Positions 34,801-41,486 of a stretch of 64,000 nt of DNA are shown piece after piece. The notes beneath the pieces were generated by a model. That model was not told where the DNA came from. It made no database searches and worked only from the letters and a program-made list of their open reading frames with translations. Numbering within the stretch: the first letter of the stretch is position 1; each line of letters opens with the position of its first letter. A program made the position numbers and the translations under genes. This DNA is from Planctomycetes bacterium UBA2386 (GTDB taxonomy: Bacteria; Planctomycetota; UBA1135; UBA2386), in assembly GCA_002343845.1 (NCBI GenBank), contig DDSQ01000084.1, positions 10,867-74,866 of the forward strand, written 5' to 3'.

Positions 34801-35510
34801 CGCGGCACCGGCAGCAGCGACGGCAGCACGCCGCGCGCCTTCTCTTCGGCGGTCGGCGCCGGCTCGGCGGTGACCGACGCCGACTCGCCGTTCGGCATGT
34901 AGAACTCGCCGAGGACGTAGTTCTTGTACGGCAGCACGCCGTTGTTGTAGGTGCCCGAGCCAGGCACCATCGCACTGTGCGCCATGATGCTCGACATCAC
35001 GCGCTGCGTGATGTCCTGGTGGCAGTTGGCGGTGCCGCACGTCATCTGCGCGACGCGCAGGTCACCGGGGTTGATGAAGCGCACGAACTCGAGCTTCTCC
35101 TTGTTGAGGAGTGCATAGCTGTTCTCGGGATTGCGGCTGCCCTGCCACTCGTCGGGGAACGCCGGCGCCACGTGCGCCGCCTTCATCACCGCCAGGTAGT
35201 CGGCCGGGAACGGCCGTGTCACTGCCCCGCCGTCCCAGCGCGCGGTCGGGTCGCCGCCGTGGCAGTCGGCGCAGCCGATCGCGGGAACGTTGCGCGGATG
35301 CATGTTCGCGCTGTGGATGCCGGTGTGGCAGGACTGGCAGCCCGCGCTGGCGATGGCCTGGCGATCGCCGGAGGTGCGCAGCAAGTCGCTCGGGGGCTCC
35401 CAGCTGCCGAGGCCGGTCGAGGTGTCGCGCGCCGCCCATGTGGCGCAGCCGACGGTCGCCGCGAACACGGCGAGCAGAAGCAGGGGAATGCGCTGGCGAG
35501 AGAGGATCAT
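31896..35510 (-). CDS. Multiheme c-type cytochrome with C-terminal LVIVD repeats
   Basis: 1204 residues with a lipoprotein-like signal (LLLLAVFAATVGCATWA). I count nine CXXCH haem motifs (CQSCH, CADCH, CTGCH, CITCH, CIDCH, CTDCH, CYTCH, CSGCH, CTSCH) and one CX4CH (CGTANCH), all in the first ~750 residues. The C-terminal third is a propeller of LVIVD type: ALVVVDIEQPTAPRLVAS, GLKVVDITDLTRPTLVPT, GLAIVDMRTFTRPRLVET, with GLIVVDVNTLVDGD. It probably transfers electrons at or outside the outer membrane. It is followed by the porin gene (8 bases upstream on the same strand) and opposite a second large cytochrome gene. Confidence 0.9.
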   Translation of the reverse strand: MILSRQRIPLLLLAVFAATVGCATWAARDTSTGLGSWEPPSDLLRTSGDRQAIASAGCQSCHTGIHSANMHPRNVPAIGCADCHGGDPTARWDGGAVTRPFPADYLAVMKAAHVAPAFPDEWQGSRNPENSYALLNKEKLEFVRFINPGDLRVAQMTCGTANCHQDITQRVMSSIMAHSAMVPGSGTYNNGVLPYKNYVLGEFYMPNGESASVTAEPAPTAEEKARGVLPSLLPVPRYNMSQPGNIFRAAERGRPGQRGLGTRNRVDFAHFVLHKTRLNDPYLWFLGTNDYSGEFRSSGCTGCHVVYANDADPLMAGQFVAHGFLGKTAADNPDPTIPRDEPGHPIHHQFTTRIPNSQCITCHNHQGSGAVDNYAGLMWWDGETDGKSMYHADGRPLAGRELDQAHTIANADSKHLKFSTQHRSGWSFRKVYKRDLEGQLIGRDGKVVPFDDPDWEQKAVHLADHHFSAGMHCIDCHTQQDVHGDGKLYGEMINPVEIYCTDCHGTVGERAKLVTSNPSGGNNLQLARAARGNQFRWVDAAGAEVVGRSPQAGDRLMQRSKLDPDKEWQVPQVADVIDPNSKTYNEKAAIAKTLQKGGERYGDASLSPEQYAHCDQRMTCYTCHTSWAISCSGCHLAGKTNRRKEFTHFFPEPTTVDVGYYSQGLRSDSLMLGINGTVKGNRISPVRSASAPIATAENENRAIVTHQQATIAASGHSGTAFSPYVPHTVSSEHGQQCTSCHVSKADDNNATLASRFNLGTHATDFVGSFVHLATTDSVTAVRVTDGWEPQPVIGSDFHRTTYPREHAAHVANGEQLTETHSHSATAARTAQVRGEYLFVADGPNGFRVFDIANIANKDVAQRIVTAPFSPLGQDMQVESTWANAVLLPTTVPMDPLRVVDPANQEQPVHPLFGYAYVLDRSEGLIVVDVNTLVDGDPDNNSLRRATTWNGDQLLSGAHAGIVVGHYLYVLTTTALVVVDIEQPTAPRLVASVREGLREPRAIDVQFRYAAVTDADGLKVVDITDLTRPTLVPTATVPFADARGLRLCRTYAYVAAGKDGLAIVDMRTFTRPRLVETFNAGGTIDDATAVTTGLTNASLFAYVADGKNGLRVVELWTPSRSHGTDGYSPRPTPRLVASRKTTGPAVGISTGMVRDRGVDESGNQIGVYGRLGSRPMNLQERQRFYLRDGKLYTVDDQASGYQRAR

Positions 35511-35518
35511 GGCGCGCC

Positions 35519-37210
35519 TCAGAGAACGATGGTGGCGTTGACGAAGAACCCGACGAGCAGGTCGTCGCTGACCAGCTGGTCGAGGCCGCCGGTCGGGACC
35601 AGGGCCTGCAGCACCGGCGTGATGACGACGTTGTCGACGCCGAAGGGTCGGTAGCGCGCACCGACGCTGAGGTCGATGCCGATGCCGCGTGACAGCGACT
35701 GCCCGAACGTCGCCTCGAGCACGGCCGTGTCCGCGAACTGCAGGTAGCTCGCGTTGCCGACCACGCTCCAGTAGTTCGACAGCTCGGCTTCGACACCTGC
35801 GTGCAGGATGGCGAGACCGGGATTGACCGAGTTGGGGCCGGCGGCGGCCTTGCCGCGCAGGTTCGGATAGAAGCTGTTGGCGTTCGAAATCAGCGTGCCA
35901 TCGACGGCGATCGCCTGGCGGTGGAAGAAGCCGAGCTGGCCGCCAGCGAACTGCGGGTTGTCGAACACACTGTCGAAGCCGTTGCCGTCACCGTCGGTCG
36001 GATCGTCGTCGCCCGATGCGTACAGCGCGCTGAACACGTAGCGGCGCCAGCTGTCGGGGATGCCGACTTCGACGGCGGCGAGGTGCGCCGAGGTCGACAC
36101 CGAGCGGCCGGCGAATGCGTTCTGCTCGTCGTCGCCGAACATCAAGTAGAGAGCGTGCGCGAAGTCGACCTTGCCGAGGCGGCCGTCGCCGAGGAAGCCG
36201 AGATAGTAGGCGTCGATCGTCGCGCCCTGCGTGTCGTGCACCCACTGCGTGGTGAGTTGCACCTCGTAGCCCATGCTCAGCATGTCTTCGAGGAACACGT
36301 TGGCGGCGAAGAAGGTCTGGTCACGCGACTCGGTGCCGCGCGAGAGGTTGCTCTCGGGGTCCTTCTCGACGAGGTCGAAGAAGGCGAGTTGGTAGTCGAT
36401 GCGGGACTCGCACAACGAGCCGAACAACTGCGCGCCGTCGTTCTGGTCGACGAAGATGAAGTTGCGGAAGTCGCTGGCGAACGCCTGGCGGCCGACGCGC
36501 AGCGAGGCGAAGTCGAAGTAGGGATCCAGTTCCCACAGCAGGGCCTCGGCGAACAGCTCCTGCATGGCGAAGTCGGTCTGCGTGACGCCGCCGCCGATGT
36601 CGTCGGCATCGCGCGTGTCGAAGGCGCCGGTCGCGCGCACGCGCCACGTCGGCGGGCGGAACACCGTGTCGCCGTGGAACAGCTCGAACGACAGGAAGTT
36701 GGTCGTGCGCTTCTCCAACGCGTCGGGTGCGTTCGCCTTCTCGCGCGACTCGAAGGTGTTGGTGCTGACGACGTCGGTGACGAAGAACAGGTGCTCGCCG
36801 GAGATCGGCCGGTCACCCTTCAGCGGGTTGACGTTGTAGACGTCGAGCAGGCCACCGCCGCGCAGGAGCGGGTACTCGCCCGTGCCGTCGGAGAAGAGCA
36901 GCGGATTCCATCCCCGCCGCCGGCCGTAGCGATCGAACGGCTCGAGATCGAGGTAGCGGCTCTGCACCGGCTGGTAGCGAACCCGCGGCGTCGCCCCGGG
37001 TTGCTGCGCGTCAGGTTGCGTGATCGTCTTCGGGGGCGTCGTCGGCGGCGGCACCCGCCGCGGACCTTCGACGGGGTCCTGCGCCGCGGCAGCGACAGTC
37101 AGCGCGGCGGCCGCGAGCAATTGCGGCACCCGAGCGAAGAAGAAGGCGTGCTGCCGACAGCGCGGCGACACGAATCCGCGGTGTGGCGCGGGCGAGAGGT
37201 GGGCGAGCAA
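35519..37210 (-). CDS. Outer-membrane beta-barrel porin of the cytochrome cluster
   Basis: The 563-residue protein has a signal core (FARVPQLLAAAALTVAAAAQ), a Pro-rich linker, then long stretches of alternating amphipathic strands with aromatic girdles (PYFDFASLRVGRQAFASDFR; NFIFVDQNDGAQLFGS; ATIDAYYLGFLGDGRLGKVD; FAHALYLMFGDDEQ). It ends DDLLVGFFVNATIVL, a typical terminal strand. The alginate-export/phosphate-porin-like style fits an outer-membrane barrel. A TTG at 37210 has GGAGGT six bases upstream; a GTG at 37171 is the alternative. The stop is eight bases upstream of the multiheme gene on the same strand, suggesting an operon. It could form a porin-cytochrome conduit with the flanking haem proteins. 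Confidence 0.8.
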   Translation of the reverse strand: MLAHLSPAPHRGFVSPRCRQHAFFFARVPQLLAAAALTVAAAAQDPVEGPRRVPPPTTPPKTITQPDAQQPGATPRVRYQPVQSRYLDLEPFDRYGRRRGWNPLLFSDGTGEYPLLRGGGLLDVYNVNPLKGDRPISGEHLFFVTDVVSTNTFESREKANAPDALEKRTTNFLSFELFHGDTVFRPPTWRVRATGAFDTRDADDIGGGVTQTDFAMQELFAEALLWELDPYFDFASLRVGRQAFASDFRNFIFVDQNDGAQLFGSLCESRIDYQLAFFDLVEKDPESNLSRGTESRDQTFFAANVFLEDMLSMGYEVQLTTQWVHDTQGATIDAYYLGFLGDGRLGKVDFAHALYLMFGDDEQNAFAGRSVSTSAHLAAVEVGIPDSWRRYVFSALYASGDDDPTDGDGNGFDSVFDNPQFAGGQLGFFHRQAIAVDGTLISNANSFYPNLRGKAAAGPNSVNPGLAILHAGVEAELSNYWSVVGNASYLQFADTAVLEATFGQSLSRGIGIDLSVGARYRPFGVDNVVITPVLQALVPTGGLDQLVSDDLLVGFFVNATIVL

Positions 37211-37338
37211 GAACAACCTCCGGGCACGAGAGCTGAGCGACGCGGCATGGTGCAGACGTGCTTGTCGCGGCGCAATGGGGGGGGCCGTAGTATCGTGACA
37301 TCGCGCGGCGCCTCGCTCGCCGATCGCGAGCGCTGCCC

Positions 37339-39300
37339 ATGTTCGTTCGCCTGATCCTGATGTTGGCCTGTTGCGCGACAGGAGTCCTGTCGTGGCCAGC
37401 GGCAGCGCCGGGAGATCTCCTTGCGACCGGCGCGGAGTGGCCGCAGGAGCCGCGATCGGGGGGGGGTCTCGTGTTTCGGCACGGCTCGCATCTGGCGCCG
37501 GATTGGCAACAGACCCCGGCGGATCGCCAGTGGGAAACGCACTGCAGCGTCTGCCACGAACGCGACGAGAATCGCGCGTCCGGCTTCGTCGACGCGGCGA
37601 CGAAATGCGCGCAGTGTCACCACAACGATCCGGACAAGCGTGGCGGCGATCGTCGCCGCTTGGAGTTCGAAGGCGGTCGGCGACCGGGCGCGTTGGCGTT
37701 CGATCATGCGTCGCCGACCCACCGGCAGCGCGATTGCATCGAGTGCCACACGCCGAACGTCGGCCCGCGCGGTGACTTTCCGTATCCCGACGTGCTGTTC
37801 TCGCTGCCTGCCGACCTGCGCGCGTGCCAGTCGTGCCATCAGCATGGCGCGAAGGACCCTGCCGCCGGCAAGCAGACCCAGTTCGATCGGGCGGCCGGAG
37901 TCGGGGGCGCGCCGGCGGCGTGGGCGGCGGCGACGACGTGCGCGCATTGCCACGTCGCCGGGGCGCCGGTCGCGCGCGCTGCACATCAGCGGGCGACGCT
38001 GCGCCCGTTCCAGCACGCGTCGCACCTGCCCGCCGATCCGGCGGCACAGGCTGCCGCGTGCGCGACCTGCCATCAGGTGAATGCAGAGGGTCGCCTCGGC
38101 CTCGCCGATCGTGACCAGAAGGTGTGTGCGAAGTGCCACGCTGCTGCGGACGCCGCGACCACGACCGGCCTCGCCGCCGACCTGCAGGTCGAGCGCATGC
38201 CGAGCACGTTCACGCACAGCACCAAGGGGCACCAGCAGGCGTGCGACGTCTGCCACCCGCGGGGCCAACAGGGCGCCGAACCGATGGTGCAGCGGCTCTA
38301 CAAGGACTGCACGACGAGCTGTCACTCGGACTGGCGCATTCCTCGCCACGGATCGTTCGGCTGTGACCAGTGCCACGCCACGACGCCGACGCTCGGACAG
38401 AAGGACGCCGGCGACATCGCGATCACGACCGTCGAACGCACCTTCGGGGCCGCGCGATTCCAGTTTCAGAGTCCGCAACACGTCGGCATCACGGCGGGCG
38501 CGGGCGGCACGCACCCGAACATGGCCGGGCGCGAGTGCCGCGAGTGCCATCGCAGCACGCCGGCCGCGCTGCAGCAGCGCACCGAGCCGCGCGCGTTCGA
38601 CCATGCGTCCCATCTGCCGAAGGGACTTGCCGGCGTCACCAAGTCGGAGTGCACCGCCTGCCACGTGCACGTCGTCGAGACATCGTCGCCCGAGCTGCTT
38701 GCCCCGTTCCGCAGCGATTCCCTGCGCGAGCGGCGCACGTGCACGTCGGAGTGCCATCGATGCGAAGCGATCGGCATCGAGGAGGTGCGCCGGGCCCTCC
38801 CGGTGCCGAAGTTCGACCACAAGCGGCACGAGCAGCACGAGTGCGTCGTCTGCCACGTGCGCGACGGGAAGATCACCTCCGGCCGCGACGCTCTGCTGCA
38901 AGGCGGTCTCGGCCTCGCGTGCAGTCAGTGCCACGGTCATCGTGACCCGGAGAAGGCCCGGATCACCGGCGGCTACGACGCGACGCCGCAGAGCCCTGCC
39001 TGCTCCAACTGCCACCTGCCGCGGGAAGCGCCGCAGTTCGGGCGCGCGGCAGAGCGTCAGCAGCGCGACGTGTTGCTCGCCGGCGCACTGCAGTTCCACG
39101 CCAAGGGCGGTGATTGTCGCTACTGCCACGAACTGAACGCACCCGATCGGCGCAGTGGCACCCCGCTGCGGATCGTCGCCCATCGCACGCTGCACGAGGC
39201 GCACGTGGTGCCCGGGGCGGACGGCCGGCCAGGCAATCTGCCAACGGTTTCGGTGGCGCCGACGTGCCGTTCGTGCCACGCGTGGGAACCGCGTCGCTGA
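37339..39300 (+). CDS. Multiheme c-type cytochrome, 16 CXXCH and two CX3CH motifs
   Basis: 653 residues with a signal peptide (VRLILMLACCATGVLSWPA). I count 16 CXXCH motifs (from CSVCH and CAQCH to CRYCH and CRSCH) and two expanded CX3CH motifs (CTTSCH, CTSECH), so up to 18 haems, about one per 36 residues. Histidines between motifs (for example FDHASHLPKG, FDHKRHEQHECVVCH) fit bis-His ligation as in cytochrome c7/c3-type wires. Repeats of FDHASHLP mark internal duplication. It diverges from the porin gene across a 128-base region that should hold promoters for both directions. It is probably periplasmic or outer-membrane-associated and conducts electrons together with the porin and the LVIVD cytochrome. 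Confidence 0.9.
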   Translation: MFVRLILMLACCATGVLSWPAAAPGDLLATGAEWPQEPRSGGGLVFRHGSHLAPDWQQTPADRQWETHCSVCHERDENRASGFVDAATKCAQCHHNDPDKRGGDRRRLEFEGGRRPGALAFDHASPTHRQRDCIECHTPNVGPRGDFPYPDVLFSLPADLRACQSCHQHGAKDPAAGKQTQFDRAAGVGGAPAAWAAATTCAHCHVAGAPVARAAHQRATLRPFQHASHLPADPAAQAAACATCHQVNAEGRLGLADRDQKVCAKCHAAADAATTTGLAADLQVERMPSTFTHSTKGHQQACDVCHPRGQQGAEPMVQRLYKDCTTSCHSDWRIPRHGSFGCDQCHATTPTLGQKDAGDIAITTVERTFGAARFQFQSPQHVGITAGAGGTHPNMAGRECRECHRSTPAALQQRTEPRAFDHASHLPKGLAGVTKSECTACHVHVVETSSPELLAPFRSDSLRERRTCTSECHRCEAIGIEEVRRALPVPKFDHKRHEQHECVVCHVRDGKITSGRDALLQGGLGLACSQCHGHRDPEKARITGGYDATPQSPACSNCHLPREAPQFGRAAERQQRDVLLAGALQFHAKGGDCRYCHELNAPDRRSGTPLRIVAHRTLHEAHVVPGADGRPGNLPTVSVAPTCRSCHAWEPRR

Positions 39301-39387
39301 GATCCGACGACGGGACGCGGGACGTGCTGCTGCGGGAGGACCGTGCGCGTTGGTTGCGCGGGTCGGGCGCGGGCCAAGTTCGCGGCG

Positions 39388-39969
39388 CTACGGGCGCGGT
39401 GCTTGGGCCTCGCGATGACCGTCGGTGGCGCTCAGCGACGGCTCCGGCGTGTATTCCCCGGCGCGGAACTTCGCGACCGTCTCGCGAACGGAGTCGCGGT
39501 GCTTCTGCTCGTACGGTCCGCACTCCTCGCTCCGCGGCGCGCGATACTCGGTCTTGGCGAGGCTGGCCTGCAGTTCCGCGAGCACGTCGACGTCCTCCTT
39601 GCGCACCGGCGTGAAGCCCACGGCGCTGGTCCAGGCGCCGACCCGCGGTGTGACCCAGACGTAGTAGGTGTTGCCGGCCGTCAGCACGGCGGCGAAACCC
39701 TTGTAGCTCTGCGCCTTGGCGACGAAGAAGTGCTCCCCTGGCGCGCATCGATACTCGATCGTGCTGCCGTGTTCGGCGAAGCCCACCAGCTTGTCGCCGT
39801 CCCAGATCGGGTACTCGAGGCCGCCGGCGATGAAGCGGGATGGTCGACAGAACACGACCTTCGCCTCCTCGGGTCCGGGTGGTCCCATCGGCGGCACGGT
39901 CTGCATGTAGCTCGTGCACGAGCACATGAAGGGAAGCAGCCACATCGCGCCGAGCTTCGGGATCCTCAT
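39388..39969 (-). CDS. Putative lipoprotein, 193 residues
   Basis: The start at the ATG before IPKLGAMWLLPFMCSCTS gives a lipobox-like CSC. The mature part reads MQTVPPMGPPGPEEAKVVF, then CRPSRFIAGGLEYPIWDGDK, LVGFAEHGSTIEYRCAPGEH and FFVAKAQSYKGFAAVLTAGN-TYYVWVTP. This is the layout of DUF2846-like lipoproteins: a beta-sandwich in which a KVVF/YRPS strand, a GKLVG turn and a GEHFF strand recur. The C-terminal part is charged and Arg/Glu-rich (EECGPYEQKHRDSVRETVAK). It is an envelope protein of unknown role. It is convergent with the multiheme cytochrome gene. Confidence 0.65.
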   Translation of the reverse strand: MRIPKLGAMWLLPFMCSCTSYMQTVPPMGPPGPEEAKVVFCRPSRFIAGGLEYPIWDGDKLVGFAEHGSTIEYRCAPGEHFFVAKAQSYKGFAAVLTAGNTYYVWVTPRVGAWTSAVGFTPVRKEDVDVLAELQASLAKTEYRAPRSEECGPYEQKHRDSVRETVAKFRAGEYTPEPSLSATDGHREAQAPRP

Positions 39970-40049
39970 GGCGCCATGGTGCCCTGGCCCGGCGTCGCTG
40001 TCACCCGATGAGGAGTCGCGCGCCGGAGCGCGGAGCACGTGGGAAGTGC

Positions 40050-40219
40050 TTTGCATTCTCGAACTACGCTTCGTGCGCGGCGAACCGACTGCGCCGCGCC
40101 TGCTGGTGCACCACCCCGATGTCATCCACCTCGGTGCCGCGACGCGCACGCAGGGCACGGCCCGCGAACTCGCGATCGTCGATCCGTGGGGCAACGCGTT
40201 GACACTGAGCAGCGAGTGA
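40050..40219 (+). pseudogene. Possible VOC/glyoxalase-family C-terminal remnant
   Basis: The last 20 or so residues before a stop, TARELAIVDPWGNALTLSSE, resemble the end of glyoxalase/bleomycin-resistance (VOC) proteins, where DPDGN is followed by a short strand ending in E. The preceding ~35 residues do not complete a VOC domain and no start is obvious. The rest of the 449-base gap (39970-40418) shows nothing recognisable. Confidence 0.3.
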
Positions 40220-40418
40220 CGACGCATGCAGGGATCGCGCACGGTGCCGGGCCAGCGGCCGTTTCCTGAGGATCGCGCGGGCGAAGAAGAACATCGCCTC
40301 GCTCGGCGCTCACCACCCGCCGACGAAGACGATCTGATTCCTGCCCTGGCCTGACTGCCCACCGCTACCTGCCAAGAACGAGTTTGCCGTCGCTCCACCG
40401 GGAGCGTTCACTTCTGCC

Positions 40419-41066
40419 ATGAGCGACGCGAAGAAGACCACGCTCCAGCTGATTCTCTGGCCTTCGATCCTGACGCTGCTCGTCAACGTCGGGCGCGTGG
40501 TTGGCCAGAAGCAGGGCTGGATCACCACCGCGTCGGGTGGCGGGTTCGCCTGGTTCGGCATCACCTGGCTTGGCTTCCTGTTCGGCGCCTGGTTCGCCTA
40601 CCGGCTGCGGCGCTCGGGTTCCACGCCGCGGCGGGCCTTCTGGTGGCCCTTGCTGTCGCTCCTGGCGGTCCTTGGCGTCGCCGTGTGGCAGTTCAGTGGC
40701 ATCGATCGCGCGGACACCAGCGAGGCCGCGATGGAGCCGCTGCGGAACGCCGTGCTGTCCGTTACCGCAATCGCGTTGGCGATGGCGCTCGTGCAGTTCG
40801 CGGTCTGGCCACGATTGGCATGGACCCTGCTCGCCTATGCCGTGCCCGCCCGCCTGACGGTGCTCGCGTTGACGTGGCTGGCGAAGAGCCAGGGCTGGGA
40901 CAGCCACTACACGAAGTTCGGGCCCGCCGGCATCGAGCGCGAAATGGCCGAGACGATGCAGAGCGCAGCCGTTGCCCAACTCGGCTTCTGGGTGCCGTTG
41001 ACGATCATCGTCGGCACCTTGGTCGGCTGCTTGCTCGCGGGTCGTCCGGCAAAGAAACCGAGCTGA
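40419..41066 (+). CDS. Integral membrane protein, 215 residues
   Basis: Five or so hydrophobic segments: LQLILWPSILTLLVNVGRVV, GGFAWFGITWLGFLFGAWFA, AFWWPLLSLLAVLGVAVWQF, LSVTAIALAMALVQFAVWPR with LAWTLLAYAVPARL, and GFWVPLTIIVGTLVGCLLAG. An N-terminal helix, SDAKKTTLQ, precedes the first. No catalytic or transport motif is evident, and no family is recognised. The gene stands alone between the 449-base and 420-base gaps and has no clear operon partner. Confidence 0.7.
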   Translation: MSDAKKTTLQLILWPSILTLLVNVGRVVGQKQGWITTASGGGFAWFGITWLGFLFGAWFAYRLRRSGSTPRRAFWWPLLSLLAVLGVAVWQFSGIDRADTSEAAMEPLRNAVLSVTAIALAMALVQFAVWPRLAWTLLAYAVPARLTVLALTWLAKSQGWDSHYTKFGPAGIEREMAETMQSAAVAQLGFWVPLTIIVGTLVGCLLAGRPAKKPS

Positions 41067-41149
41067 GTCAGCGTGGCCGGAGCCACAACCCGCGCATGCG
41101 CCGCCCGGTCGCCGCATGTCTCTGCGCCCTGGCCAGACGCGGGGCGTGC

Positions 41150-41219
41150 TTGGGCGGGAGGATCGTGGGGTGGGTTCTCGGTTGGTCCGTGACCGCAAGC
41201 TCCTCTTGCCTACTCCCGA
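41150..41219 (+). repeat. Dispersed intergenic repeat, copy 6
   Basis: GGATCGTGGGGTGGGTTCTC, GGTTGGTCCGTGACCGCAAG, CTCCTCTTGCCTACTCCCG. It is the first of two copies in the same 420-base gap between the membrane protein and the five-haem cytochrome gene. The sequence between the copies (41220-41380) is otherwise unremarkable. Confidence 0.75.
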
Positions 41220-41380
41220 ACGTGTGCAGGCAGGCCGTGCAGCGGGACCGCTGTACGGGCTTCGTTTGCAACTCGGCTGCGAGTAGCCGAAGCGGATGCA
41301 GGCGCGGGCTTGGCTGCAGGTGGTTCGAGCAGACCTGTCCGCTGGGCGCGAACGTGGTGGGGATGGGCCCCCAACGGGCT

Positions 41381-41477
41381 GGCCCGACCGGCTGGACGGG
41401 GGGGGGCGCAGGAGGGACGATGACGAGGTGGGTTCCGGGTCGTCCGGGACCCCAGCTCCCTCTTCCCACTCCCGCAG
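41381..41477 (+). repeat. Dispersed intergenic repeat, copy 7
   Basis: GCTGGACGGGGGGGGGCGCA, GGAGGGACGATGACGAGG, TGGGTTCCGGGTCGTCC, GGGACCCCAGCTCCCTCTTC, CCACTCCC. It ends about nine bases upstream of the ATG of the cytochrome gene at 41487 and so forms that gene's leader, as copies 3 and 5 do for theirs. Confidence 0.8.
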
Positions 41478-41486
41478 AGGAGCACC

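Noticed and set aside
31791..35654. A 1287-residue protein on the plus strand
   Set aside because: It is exactly antisense to the multihaem cytochrome gene, and its composition (Val, Arg, Ala-rich, no domains) is the shadow of high-G+C codons.
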